NCBI GenBank assembly: GCA_946499505.1
Contig: CAMMSL010000011.1
Span: 32,001 to 76,758, forward strand
DNA from: an uncultured Lachnoclostridium sp.
Lineage (GTDB): Bacteria > Bacillota > Clostridia > Lachnospirales > Lachnospiraceae
Length of the DNA: 44,758 bases
Direction: 5' to 3'
Made by a program: the position numbers and the translations under genes. This document shows, one piece after another, positions 16,790 through 25,686 of this stretch. The notes under the pieces were generated by a model. That model ran no database searches and had not been told where the DNA came from. It saw nothing but the letters and a program-made list of their open reading frames with translations. Positions within the stretch are counted from its first letter, which is position 1, and each line of letters opens with the position of its first letter.

Positions 16790-19700
16790 ATGTATAAGAA
16801 AGTTCCCACAGATATGAATTTTGTCGGCCGTGAGAAGGAAGTCGAGAAGTTCTGGGACGAGAACCACATCTTCGAGAAGAGTATCGAAGAGCGTGAGGGA
16901 TGTCCGGAATATATCTTCTACGACGGACCGCCGACTGCAAACGGAAAACCGCACATCGGACATGTGCTCACCCGTGTCATCAAGGATATGATCCCGAGAT
17001 ACCGCACGATGAAGGGCTACATGGTCCCGAGAAAAGCCGGCTGGGATACCCACGGTCTTCCGGTAGAGCTGGAAGTGGAGAAATCCCTCGGCCTCGACGG
17101 CAAGGATCAGATCGAGGAATACGGTCTGGAGCCGTTCATTAAGAAATGTAAAGAAAGTGTCTGGAAATACAAAGGAATGTGGGAGGATTTCTCCGCTACC
17201 GTCGGTTTCTGGGCTGATATGGAGCATCCTTATGTAACATACCACAATACATTTATCGAGTCAGAGTGGTGGGCGCTGAAACAGATCTGGGACAAAGGCC
17301 TGCTCTACAAGGGCTTTAAGATCGTTCCCTACTGCCCGCGCTGCGGTACGCCGCTGTCCGCACAGGAAGTGGCTCAGGGCTACAAGGATGTGAAAGAGCG
17401 CTCCGCAGTTGTAAGATTTAAAGTAAAGGACGAGGATGCATATATCCTTGCATGGACGACCACCCCGTGGACACTGCCGTCCAACCTCGCACTCTGTGTA
17501 AACCCGAACGAGGATTACGCGAAAGTAAAGGCAGCAGACGGATACACATATTATATGGCGTGCGCTCTTCTTGATACAGTTCTTGGAAGACTGGCAGAGG
17601 AAGGAAAGCCGGCATATGAGATCCTTGAGACATACAAAGGTACAGATCTTGAGGGCAAGGAGTACGAGCCGCTCTACCAGTGTGCCGCAGACGCTGCTGC
17701 AAAACAGAACAAGAAGGCATTCTATGTGACATGTGACACATATGTTACCCTGACGGATGGTACCGGAGTCGTACACATCGCGCCGGCATTCGGTGAAGAC
17801 GATGCGAATGTGGGAAGAAAATATGATCTTCCGTTCGTACAGCTTGTAGATGAAAAAGGAAACATGGCGGAGTCCACTCCGTTCGCAGGGCTGTTTGTAA
17901 AGAAAGCAGATCCGGAAGTATTAAAGGATCTGGATGGCAGAGGACTGCTCTTCGACGCACCGAAGTTCGAGCACAGCTACCCGCACTGCTGGAGATGTGA
18001 CACACCGCTGATCTACTACGCGCGCGAGTCATGGTTCATCAAGATGACAGCGGTACGCGATGACCTGATCGCAAACAACAACACGATCAACTGGATCCCG
18101 GAGAGCATCGGAAAAGGACGTTTCGGCGACTGGATCGAGAACGTTCAGGACTGGGGGATCAGCCGTAACCGTTACTGGGGTACTCCGCTCAATATCTGGG
18201 AGTGTGAGTGCGGACATATGCACTCCATCGGAAGTATTGCAGAGCTGAAGGAAATGTCCGATAACTGTCCGGACGACATTGAGCTGCACCGCCCGTACAT
18301 CGACGCAGTGACCATCAAGTGTCCGAAGTGCGGCAAAGAGATGCACCGCGTGCCGGAAGTGATCGACTGCTGGTTTGACAGCGGTTCCATGCCGTTTGCA
18401 CAGCACCATTACCCGTTTGAGAATCAGGAGCTGTTCGAGCAGCAGTTCCCGGCAGACTTTATTTCCGAGGCAGTGGACCAGACAAGAGGATGGTTCTACT
18501 CCCTGCTGGCAATCTCCACGCTGATCTTCAACAAGGCTCCTTACAAGAACGTTATTGTCCTCGGACACGTTCAGGATGAGAACGGACAGAAGATGAGCAA
18601 GTCCAAGGGCAATGCGGTGGATCCGTTCGACGCTCTTGAGAAATACGGCGCTGACGCGATCCGCTGGTACTTCTACATCAACAGCGCGCCGTGGCTGCCG
18701 AACCGTTTCCACGGCAAAGCCGTGACAGAAGGACAGAGAAAATTCATGGGAACTCTGTGGAATACCTATGCATTCTTTGTTCTCTATGCGAATATCGATA
18801 ATTTTGACGCGACAAAATATACACTGGAATACGATAAACTTACCGTAATGGATAAATGGCTTCTGTCCAAAATGAACACCATGGTGAAAGATGTAGATAA
18901 CAATCTGGCGAACTACCGTATTCCGGAGGCGGCACGTGCCCTTCAGGAGTTTGTGGACGACATGAGCAACTGGTACGTAAGAAGAAGCCGTGAGCGTTTC
19001 TGGGCAAAGGGCATGGAGCAGGATAAGATCAATGCATACATGACACTGTATACAGCGCTTGTGACCGTATCCAAGGCAGCTGCTCCGATGATCCCGTTCA
19101 TGACAGAGGAGATCTACCAGAACCTTGTCCGCAGCATTGACAAGGACGCACCGGAAAGTATCCACCTGTGCCTGTTCCCGGAGGTGAATGAGGATCAGAT
19201 CGATCCGGAGCTGGAGCAGAACATGGACAATGTCCTGAAGCTTGTCGTTATGGGACGTGCCTGCAGAAACACATCCAATATCAAGAACCGTCAGCCGATC
19301 GGTCAGATGTTCGTGAAAGCCGCGTTTACCCTGCCTGAGTTCTATCAGGAGATCGTGGCAGACGAGCTGAATGTGAAGAATGTTAAATTTACGGAAGATG
19401 TAAGAGACTTTACTTCATACAATTTTAAACCTCAGTTAAAGACAGTGGGCCCGAAATATGGTAAAATGTTAGGTGGCATTAAGGCTGCCCTTGATTCTGT
19501 GGACGGTAACGCTGCAATGGATGAGGTCAATGAGACCGGAGCTCTTAAGCTCGATGTGAATGGTCAGGAGATCACACTGTTCCGCGAGGATCTGCTGATC
19601 GAGACCGCACAGATCGAAGGGTATGTATCAGAAAATGACAACGGAATTACCGTAGTCCTCGATACAAATCTGACGCCGGAGCTCCTGGAGGAAGGATTCG

Positions 19701-19945
19701 TCCGTGAGATCATCAGCAAGGTACAGACCATGAGAAAAGAGGCAGACTTTGAAGTGATGGACCGTATCCGCGTAACTTATGACGGCAGTGACAGGGCAGA
19801 GACGATCTTCGCAAAATATGCCGATGAGATCGCCGGGGAAGTACTCGCCAATGAAGTGGCGAAGGCAGAGCCGGCAGGCTATGTAAAGGAGTGGAAGATC
19901 AACGGTGAAACAGTTACAATGGGTGTGGAAAAGGAAGGAAAATAA
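16790..19945 (+). CDS. ileS: Isoleucyl-tRNA synthetase (long, eukaryote-like type)
   Basis: This is a 1051-residue enzyme that charges tRNA-Ile. I chose ATG 16790 after AGAAAGGAAAA; a longer frame at 16646 would begin inside repeat copy 2. Class I motifs are present: HIGH at 55-58 and KMSKS from Lys601. The editing domain contains WTTTPWTLPSN, and NWYVRRSRERFW marks the anticodon-binding helices. The length of about 1050 and the absence of a C-terminal CxxC zinc finger place it with type-2 (eukaryote-like) IleRS, a group often naturally mupirocin-tolerant. That property is family knowledge, untested here. It is controlled by the upstream T-box. glgP starts five bases after the stop. Confidence 0.96.
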   Translation: MYKKVPTDMNFVGREKEVEKFWDENHIFEKSIEEREGCPEYIFYDGPPTANGKPHIGHVLTRVIKDMIPRYRTMKGYMVPRKAGWDTHGLPVELEVEKSLGLDGKDQIEEYGLEPFIKKCKESVWKYKGMWEDFSATVGFWADMEHPYVTYHNTFIESEWWALKQIWDKGLLYKGFKIVPYCPRCGTPLSAQEVAQGYKDVKERSAVVRFKVKDEDAYILAWTTTPWTLPSNLALCVNPNEDYAKVKAADGYTYYMACALLDTVLGRLAEEGKPAYEILETYKGTDLEGKEYEPLYQCAADAAAKQNKKAFYVTCDTYVTLTDGTGVVHIAPAFGEDDANVGRKYDLPFVQLVDEKGNMAESTPFAGLFVKKADPEVLKDLDGRGLLFDAPKFEHSYPHCWRCDTPLIYYARESWFIKMTAVRDDLIANNNTINWIPESIGKGRFGDWIENVQDWGISRNRYWGTPLNIWECECGHMHSIGSIAELKEMSDNCPDDIELHRPYIDAVTIKCPKCGKEMHRVPEVIDCWFDSGSMPFAQHHYPFENQELFEQQFPADFISEAVDQTRGWFYSLLAISTLIFNKAPYKNVIVLGHVQDENGQKMSKSKGNAVDPFDALEKYGADAIRWYFYINSAPWLPNRFHGKAVTEGQRKFMGTLWNTYAFFVLYANIDNFDATKYTLEYDKLTVMDKWLLSKMNTMVKDVDNNLANYRIPEAARALQEFVDDMSNWYVRRSRERFWAKGMEQDKINAYMTLYTALVTVSKAAAPMIPFMTEEIYQNLVRSIDKDAPESIHLCLFPEVNEDQIDPELEQNMDNVLKLVVMGRACRNTSNIKNRQPIGQMFVKAAFTLPEFYQEIVADELNVKNVKFTEDVRDFTSYNFKPQLKTVGPKYGKMLGGIKAALDSVDGNAAMDEVNETGALKLDVNGQEITLFREDLLIETAQIEGYVSENDNGITVVLDTNLTPELLEEGFVREIISKVQTMRKEADFEVMDRIRVTYDGSDRAETIFAKYADEIAGEVLANEVAKAEPAGYVKEWKINGETVTMGVEKEGK

Positions 19946-19949
19946 GACA

Positions 19950-22424
19950 ATGTTCAGCAAAGGATTTGAGAAAGAAACATTTAAGCAGACGGTAAAGGAT
20001 AACATCAGAACCCTTTACAGAAAAACAATCGAGGAAGCGACGCCGCAGCAGCTTTTTCAGGCTGTATCCTACGCGGTAAAGGACGTGATCTTTGACGACT
20101 GGTTCGCAACACAGAAAGCGTATGACAAAGCAGATGCCAAGACAGTTTACTATATGTCAATGGAATTCCTGATGGGCCGTGCGCTGGGAAATAACCTGAT
20201 CAACATGAGAGCTTACAAAGAAGTTAAGGAAGCGCTGGATGAGATGGGCATCGACCTGAATGTCATCGAGGATCAGGAGCCGGATGCGGCACTTGGAAAC
20301 GGCGGTCTGGGAAGACTTGCAGCCTGCTTCCTCGACTCTCTGGCTACTCTGGACTATCCGGCATACGGATGCGGTATCCGTTACCGCTACGGTATGTTCA
20401 AGCAGAAGATCGAGAACGGATATCAGAAAGAAGTGCCGGATGACTGGTTAAGAGAGGGCAACCCGTTTGAGCTGCGAAGAGAAGAGTATGCAAAAGAAGT
20501 ACGTTTCGGCGGAAATATCCGATTTGAAAAAGATCCTGAAACAGGAAAGGATATCTTTATTCAGGAGAACTACGAGTCCGTACTTGCAATCCCGTATGAT
20601 ATGCCGATCGTCGGATATGGCAACCATGTAGTAAATACACTGCGTGTGTGGGACGCCAAGGCGATCACGGACTTTAAGCTGGATGAGTTCGACAGAGGAA
20701 ATTACCATAAGGCAGTAGAGCAGGAGAACCTTGCAAAACTGATCGTTGACGTCCTCTACCCGAACGATAACCACTATTCAGGAAAAGAGCTCCGTCTGAA
20801 ACAGCAGTATTTCTTCATCTCTGCAAGCCTTCAGGCGCTGATCGCAAAATACAAGAAGAAACACAGCGATGTCCGCAAGCTTTATGAGAAAGTCGTGATC
20901 CAGATGAACGATACACATCCGACAGTTGCGGTTCCGGAGCTGATGCGTCTTCTGATCGACCAGGAAGGACTGAACTGGGATGAGGCGTGGGATGTAACGA
21001 CAAAGACCTGTGCATATACGAACCATACGATCATGGCAGAGGCTCTTGAGAAATGGCCGATCGACCTGTTCTCCAAACTGCTTCCGCGTATCTACCAGAT
21101 CGTACAGGAGATTGACCGCCGCTTCCTCATCAAAGTCCGCGAGATGTATCCGGGCAACGAGGAGAAGGTTAAGAAAATGGCAATCCTCATGGACGGACAG
21201 GTGCGCATGGCAAATATGGCGATCATCGCAGGCTTCTCCGTAAACGGTGTTGCAAAACTCCACACAGAGATCCTGAAGCATCAGGAGCTGAAAGATTTCT
21301 ATGAGATGATGCCTGAGAAGTTCAATAACAAGACAAACGGTATTACACAGAGAAGATTCCTCGCTCATGGCAATCCGCTGCTTGCAGACTGGATCACAGA
21401 TAAGATCGGAGACGGCTGGATTACAGACCTTTCACAGATCGCGAAACTGAAACCGTATGTGGATGACGAAACTGCAAGACGCGAGTTTATGGAGATCAAG
21501 TATAAGAACAAAGTACGTCTTGCAAAATATATCAAAGAGCACAACGGAATCGATGTAGATCCGCGTTCTATCTTTGACGTACAGGTAAAACGTCTCCATG
21601 AGTATAAACGTCAGCTTCTTAATATCCTGCATATTATGTATCTGTACAATCAGATCAAAGAGCATCCGGAACAGAGCTTCTATCCGAGAACATTTATCTT
21701 CGGTGCCAAAGCGGCAGCAGGATACTTGAGAGCGAAAGAGACGATCAAGCTGATCAACTCTGTGGCAGAGGTTGTTAACAATGACCGCAGTATCAACGGC
21801 AAACTGAAAGTCGTATTTATCGAAGATTACCGTGTATCCAACGGAGAGATCATCTTTGCGGCGGCAGACGTCAGCGAGCAGATTTCCACGGCGTCCAAGG
21901 AGGCATCAGGTACGGGAAATATGAAACTGATGCTCAACGGAGCTCCGACACTGGGAACAATGGACGGGGCAAATGTGGAGATCGTACAGGAAGTCGGCGA
22001 GGAAAATGCATTTATCTTCGGCCTGAGCTCAGAGGAAGTTATCAATTACGAGAATAACGGCGGCTATAATCCGCAGGATATCTATTTCAATGACTGGGAA
22101 CTGAAGCGCGTTGTGGATCAGCTCATGGACGGCACCTATTCACACGGCGACCATAACATGTATGCCGACCTGTATAATTCTCTTCTCAACACGCAGTCTA
22201 CAGACCGGGCGGATATGTATTTTATCCTGAAAGATTTCCGTTCTTATGCAGATGCCCAGAGGAGAGTGGAAGAGGCTTACAGAGACCAGCAGAGATGGTC
22301 GAGAATGGCTATGATGCAGACGGCATGCAGCGGAAAATTCTCATCCGACCGTACAATCGAGGAATATGTAAAAGACATCTGGCATCTTGAGAAAGTAGAG
22401 GTTCCGTCCGGACAGGACGAATAG
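19950..22424 (+). CDS. glgP: Glycogen/starch phosphorylase
   Basis: This is an 824-residue GT35 enzyme that releases glucose-1-phosphate from alpha-glucans using pyridoxal phosphate. ATG 19950 lies five bases after the ileS stop, with its GGAAGGAAAA overlapping the end of ileS. Family motifs are visible throughout: YYMSMEFLMGRALGNN, ALGNGGLGRLAACFLDS, NDTHPTVAVPELMR, and the PLP-binding Lys659 within EASGTGNMKLMLNG. It is likely co-transcribed with ileS and so partly under the T-box, an odd pairing of tRNA charging with glycogen use. It is followed 10 bases later by a membrane protein gene. Confidence 0.96.
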   Translation: MFSKGFEKETFKQTVKDNIRTLYRKTIEEATPQQLFQAVSYAVKDVIFDDWFATQKAYDKADAKTVYYMSMEFLMGRALGNNLINMRAYKEVKEALDEMGIDLNVIEDQEPDAALGNGGLGRLAACFLDSLATLDYPAYGCGIRYRYGMFKQKIENGYQKEVPDDWLREGNPFELRREEYAKEVRFGGNIRFEKDPETGKDIFIQENYESVLAIPYDMPIVGYGNHVVNTLRVWDAKAITDFKLDEFDRGNYHKAVEQENLAKLIVDVLYPNDNHYSGKELRLKQQYFFISASLQALIAKYKKKHSDVRKLYEKVVIQMNDTHPTVAVPELMRLLIDQEGLNWDEAWDVTTKTCAYTNHTIMAEALEKWPIDLFSKLLPRIYQIVQEIDRRFLIKVREMYPGNEEKVKKMAILMDGQVRMANMAIIAGFSVNGVAKLHTEILKHQELKDFYEMMPEKFNNKTNGITQRRFLAHGNPLLADWITDKIGDGWITDLSQIAKLKPYVDDETARREFMEIKYKNKVRLAKYIKEHNGIDVDPRSIFDVQVKRLHEYKRQLLNILHIMYLYNQIKEHPEQSFYPRTFIFGAKAAAGYLRAKETIKLINSVAEVVNNDRSINGKLKVVFIEDYRVSNGEIIFAAADVSEQISTASKEASGTGNMKLMLNGAPTLGTMDGANVEIVQEVGEENAFIFGLSSEEVINYENNGGYNPQDIYFNDWELKRVVDQLMDGTYSHGDHNMYADLYNSLLNTQSTDRADMYFILKDFRSYADAQRRVEEAYRDQQRWSRMAMMQTACSGKFSSDRTIEEYVKDIWHLEKVEVPSGQDE

Positions 22425-22434
22425 GAGGTATCTT

Positions 22435-23274
22435 ATGGATTACGGATACGATTATATATATGAATATAATTATGATTATCCCGTCAGTCATGGAAACGGA
22501 GGAAATGCGGCACTTACTGTACTGCTGACGGTCTATCTGGTCGTGCTTGCAGTAATTCTTGCCGTTGCACTGGCGAGTTATATCTTTCATTCGATCGGGA
22601 TGTACACCATCGGCAAACGTATGGGAAGGGAACACGCATGGCTTGCTTTCATCCCGTTTGCAAGAGATTATTTCCATGGTGAACTTGCCGGCGAGATCCC
22701 GTTGAAGAATAAGAGTATCAGAAATCCGGGCATATGGAAGCTGGTACTGCCGATCATCTATGGCGCTGTCGCAGGAGTGTTGTTTATTTTCCTTTTCGTG
22801 TCAGCTATAGGGGCAGGCGCAGTCTCCTCCATAAACGGAAATCAGATGGGCGGTATCATGGCGTTTTCGACAACGTTGATCGCACTGTATGTCGTGATCC
22901 TTGTGGTGGCTGTCGTATATTCAGCAGTGTATTCCGTATTGCGGATCCTGATCGACATCCAGATTTATGAGAAATTTACTACCAGAAACATGGCAGTGGT
23001 GCATTCCGTGCTCTCAGGGATCATTCCTCTGTATGAGGCAATCTGCTTCTTTGTTATGAGGAATAAACCATTCAATCCGGGCATGGGGCCGCAGCTCACG
23101 CCGCCTCCGGTCCCGCCGGTATATCCGGGCGGTCCGGTACAGGGACATCCCGAGGTAAATCCACCGTTCCCAAATGGCGGTCCGGCAGCAGGAGAACCAC
23201 ATCCGGCCGGCCCGGCTCATGAAGCTCCGGTTCCGGATGCTGCACCGGAACAGCCGGAAAATAAAACAGAATAA
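22435..23274 (+). CDS. Membrane protein of unknown function, Tyr-rich N-terminus and Pro-rich tail
   Basis: I do not recognise this 279-residue protein as a named family. Residues 1-16 are rich in Tyr (MDYGYDYIYEYNYDY). About four hydrophobic segments follow (roughly 27-53, 99-127, 137-170 and 185-205). A short conserved-looking cytoplasmic stretch (IGKRMGREHAWLAFIPFARDYF) lies after the first. The last 65 residues are a Pro/Gly-rich disordered tail. AGGAGGT precedes the ATG, only 10 bases after glgP, so it belongs to the ileS-glgP transcript. It ends at a strong terminator. No enzyme motif is seen. Confidence 0.75.
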   Translation: MDYGYDYIYEYNYDYPVSHGNGGNAALTVLLTVYLVVLAVILAVALASYIFHSIGMYTIGKRMGREHAWLAFIPFARDYFHGELAGEIPLKNKSIRNPGIWKLVLPIIYGAVAGVLFIFLFVSAIGAGAVSSINGNQMGGIMAFSTTLIALYVVILVVAVVYSAVYSVLRILIDIQIYEKFTTRNMAVVHSVLSGIIPLYEAICFFVMRNKPFNPGMGPQLTPPPVPPVYPGGPVQGHPEVNPPFPNGGPAAGEPHPAGPAHEAPVPDAAPEQPENKTE

Positions 23275-23282
23275 AGTAAGTG

Positions 23283-23319
23283 AAGCCCTTCATATACTGG
23301 ATATATGGAGGGCTTTTTT
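23283..23319 (+). terminator. Terminator hairpin overlapping the spoIID ribosome binding site
   Basis: A 14-bp stem (AAGCCCTTCATATA at 23283-23296, TATATGGAGGGCTT at 23302-23315) with a 5-base loop is followed by six T ending at 23319. The next gene's ATG starts at 23320. The only Shine-Dalgarno-like sequence for that gene is GGAGGG at 23307-23312, inside the 3' arm. CATATACT at 23291-23298 with GAATAAA at 23269-23275 (15 bp apart) resembles a sigma-E promoter that would start transcription after the 5' arm. Confidence 0.8.
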
Positions 23320-24309
23320 ATGAATCGATATGCCGTGGAACAGAAATTCAAGTCGATCGCCGCATTTCTCGTGATCCTGATACTTCTGCCCTATATTGTA
23401 TCGGTTTTTGTAAACGGGGCAGATGTGAGAGAAGATGCCGGCGGAGATTTTTATGTAAAGGTAAAGGTGCCGGATACAGAAGAGGCTGATGGTGTGACAG
23501 AAATCAGATGGACAGATTATCTGGCGGGTATACTGGCAGAAGAGATATCACAAGACTGCGAGCCGGAGACACTGAAGGCGCAGGCTGTACTCATCCGTAC
23601 CCAGATCTACAGGACGCTTGAGAGCTCTGAGGACAAGATCCTCACCGAGAGTTATCTGTCACGCGATGAGATGGAGACTAAATGGGGAGCGGAAAACTAC
23701 GGGAAATATCATGAGAAGTATATCCGTGCTGTGGAGGAGACAGATGATACCGTAGTAATGTACGGGGATACATATGCCTGGACTCCGTTTCACCAGTCCA
23801 GCAATGGAATGACGAGGAGTGCTGCTGAAGTACTTGGCAGTGAGGACTATCCCTATATTGCAGTCAGGGAGTGCCCTCTGGATAAAGAGGCGGACGATGA
23901 AATCCAGACCTTTACGTTTTCCTACACAGAAATCCAGAGCCTGTGCAGAGATTTCCTGGTGGCAGAAGAGAACGGAGATAAGGCGGCACAGGGATATACA
24001 TATGATGATTTCGAGATCAGATCCTGTGATTCTGCCGGTTATGTAAGCGAGCTGAGGATTGGAAATACTGTATGTACCGGTGATCAGTTCAGGGATGCGC
24101 TCTCTCTTCCGTCAAGCGCATTTTCATTCAGCAGGGAAGACGATAACAATATAAAGATCACGACAACCGGAAAAGGACATGGTCTGGGCATGAGCATCTG
24201 GACCGCAGATCAGATGGCTAAAGAAGGGAAAACATTTGATGAGATCCTTGCTTTTTTCTTTGAAGGAACAGAACTCAGAAATGATATTCAGGAGACAGGT
24301 TTATTCTGA
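23320..24309 (+). CDS. spoIID: SpoIID-like peptidoglycan lytic enzyme
   Basis: This is a 329-residue protein. Residues 11-31 form an N-terminal membrane anchor. The SpoIID/LytB domain follows, with YLAGILAEEI and LKAQAVLIRTQIYRTL; Glu75 aligns with the catalytic Glu of SpoIID transglycosylases. The end has GHGLGMSIWTADQMAKEG, the zinc-site/GHG block of the family. In sporulation SpoIID thins septal peptidoglycan during engulfment with SpoIIP and SpoIIM. The downstream gene is SpoIIQ-like, matching the arrangement known in clostridia. ATG 23320 abuts the terminator T-tract and takes its Shine-Dalgarno from the hairpin arm. Confidence 0.88.
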   Translation: MNRYAVEQKFKSIAAFLVILILLPYIVSVFVNGADVREDAGGDFYVKVKVPDTEEADGVTEIRWTDYLAGILAEEISQDCEPETLKAQAVLIRTQIYRTLESSEDKILTESYLSRDEMETKWGAENYGKYHEKYIRAVEETDDTVVMYGDTYAWTPFHQSSNGMTRSAAEVLGSEDYPYIAVRECPLDKEADDEIQTFTFSYTEIQSLCRDFLVAEENGDKAAQGYTYDDFEIRSCDSAGYVSELRIGNTVCTGDQFRDALSLPSSAFSFSREDDNNIKITTTGKGHGLGMSIWTADQMAKEGKTFDEILAFFFEGTELRNDIQETGLF

Positions 24310-24351
24310 GCTGTGCCCGCAGGATTTTATGATAATCTTTTGAAATATACA

Positions 24352-24381
24352 GAATAATACATTTACTTTCTGGCAAAAATA
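24352..24381 (+). promoter_or_regulatory. Candidate forespore (sigma-F/G-type) promoter for the spoIIQ-like gene
   Basis: GAATA at 24352-24356 and GGCAAAAATA at 24372-24381 are 15 bp apart. The second matches the GGnnAnAnTA -10 pattern of forespore sigma factors exactly. SpoIIQ is a known sigma-F target in related organisms. Confidence 0.5.
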
Positions 24382-24399
24382 TAGCCAGAGGTGATGACA

Positions 24400-25206
24400 A
24401 TGAATAAGAATGAAAGACCGTCTTTCCTGAAGGGAAAAGGCGCTGCCGTCGGCATTGTGATCTGCTTTGTAGCTGTAATAGCACTGGTTGGGGCATATAC
24501 GTTCAGCAACTATCAGAAGGATATTGATGAGCAGATGGCAAAAGCCGAGGAACAGGCAGAAAAACTTACAGAAGATATGAATACGGAAGATAGTACAGAA
24601 GAGACAACAACAGACGATATCATCCTGCCGGAATCAGACAATGGCGCAGCAGGGGATACGGAGAGCGGACTTCAGAGCCAACCGGCAGAGGAAAATGAAA
24701 AAACTGAAGACTCTCAGAGTGATACATCAGGCGGAAGTAACGGGACAGATAATAGCACAGCATCGGCAGCCGGAGATACATCGGGTGTATGGTTCAGCGA
24801 GGACAGTACTCTTGCGTGGCCGGCCAGTGGTGCTGTGATCATGAATTACAGTATGGATCAGACAGTGTTCTTTCAGACATTGGAACAGTATAAATATAAT
24901 CCGGCGATGATCATCAGTGGAGAAGTAGGGGAGACGATCGGTGCATCGGCAGCAGGGATCGCGACCAATATTGAGGATACGGCACAGACCGGAACTACGG
25001 TTACCCTTGATATGGGAAATGGATACAGTGCCGTGTACGGGCAGCTCAGTGATGTATCTGTGGCTGTCGGCGATTATGTCGGAGCCGGCGAAGCTCTTGG
25101 TACATTGAGCGAACCTACAAAATACTACAGCGTAGAAGGGCCGAATCTTTACTTTGAAGTACTCAAAGACGGCGAGCCGGTGGATCCGATGAACTTTATG
25201 GAGTAG
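24400..25206 (+). CDS. SpoIIQ-like forespore protein with degenerate LytM (M23) domain
   Basis: This is a 268-residue protein. I chose ATG 24400 with AGAGGTGAT upstream; in-frame GTG 24391 and ATG 24394 overlap that site. Residues about 16-38 form a membrane anchor. A Glu/Thr/Ser-rich region (45-135) follows, then an M23/LytM-like domain (about 140-268) with TLAWPASGAVIMNYS, TVTLDMGNGYSAVYGQL and NLYFEVLKDGEPVDPMNF. The zinc ligands of active LytM enzymes are missing (QLS replaces the HxH region), so it is likely a structural, SpoIIIAH-binding protein. Its place after spoIID supports the SpoIIQ assignment. Confidence 0.75.
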   Translation: MNKNERPSFLKGKGAAVGIVICFVAVIALVGAYTFSNYQKDIDEQMAKAEEQAEKLTEDMNTEDSTEETTTDDIILPESDNGAAGDTESGLQSQPAEENEKTEDSQSDTSGGSNGTDNSTASAAGDTSGVWFSEDSTLAWPASGAVIMNYSMDQTVFFQTLEQYKYNPAMIISGEVGETIGASAAGIATNIEDTAQTGTTVTLDMGNGYSAVYGQLSDVSVAVGDYVGAGEALGTLSEPTKYYSVEGPNLYFEVLKDGEPVDPMNFME

Positions 25207-25247
25207 AAAAATTAAACTTTTGTACCGATTCAGAAGCAGAAAATCAT

Positions 25248-25317
25248 CTGATAAGCAGCCGGGAGGCAGGTATTGTGTGCGTTAGCAGTACCTGTCTCCC
25301 GGCGAATACTTTATCAG
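25248..25317. repeat. Palindromic repeat, short form (family shared with 31.45 kb)
   Basis: Outer arms CTGATAA (25248-25254) and TTATCAG (25311-25317) enclose inner arms GCCGGGAGGCAGGTA (25258-25272) and the near-complement at 25289-25303, with a loop of about 16 bases. The reverse complement aligns closely with the repeat at 31432-31540, including the outer flanks, but lacks about 33 bases of loop. It probably also ends the spoIIQ-like transcript. Confidence 0.85.
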
Positions 25318-25383
25318 TCCGGAAAATCGCAGTTTCCATTGCCAAATCATGTGAAATGGAATAGAATAACTTTGGTGTTGTTT

Positions 25384-25632
25384 ATGAATTATACATATAT
25401 TGTTGAATGCAGTGACGGTTCCCTTTATACCGGATGGACGAATGATCTGGAGAAGCGTATCAAAGCGCACAATGACGGGAAGGGAGCAAAGTATACAAAA
25501 TACCGGAGGCCGGTGGTGCTTGTCTATTATGAGCAATTTCAGACAAAGGAAGAGGCAATGAGCCGGGAGTGGGCCATCAAGCAGATGACACGGGAACAGA
25601 AAAAACGGATGATCGGATCTGATCCGCAGTAG
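25384..25632 (+). CDS. GIY-YIG domain protein (UPF0213/YazA family)
   Basis: This is an 82-residue stand-alone GIY-YIG nuclease-like domain. The variant of the two motifs is [17 protein letters not shown], with conserved Arg in LEKRIKAHN and Glu in [11 protein letters not shown]. The family is common in bacteria but its role is poorly known. ATG 25384 lacks an obvious Shine-Dalgarno, so the start is inferred from the family N-terminus. Its last codons lie inside the terminator stem. It sits just inside one of two inverted repeats that bracket the catabolic island. Confidence 0.85.
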   Translation: MNYTYIVECSDGSLYTGWTNDLEKRIKAHNDGKGAKYTKYRRPVVLVYYEQFQTKEEAMSREWAIKQMTREQKKRMIGSDPQ

Positions 25633-25660
25633 GCGGTACAGATCCGGTCATCCGTTTTTT
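25604..25660 (+). terminator. Terminator overlapping the end of the GIY-YIG gene
   Basis: AACGGATGATCGGATCT (25604-25620) pairs with AGATCCGGTCATCCGTT (25640-25656) and is followed by a run of T. The 5' arm is coding sequence. Confidence 0.85.
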
Positions 25661-25686
25661 GTTTGAAACAAAATTTTGATCAAGGA

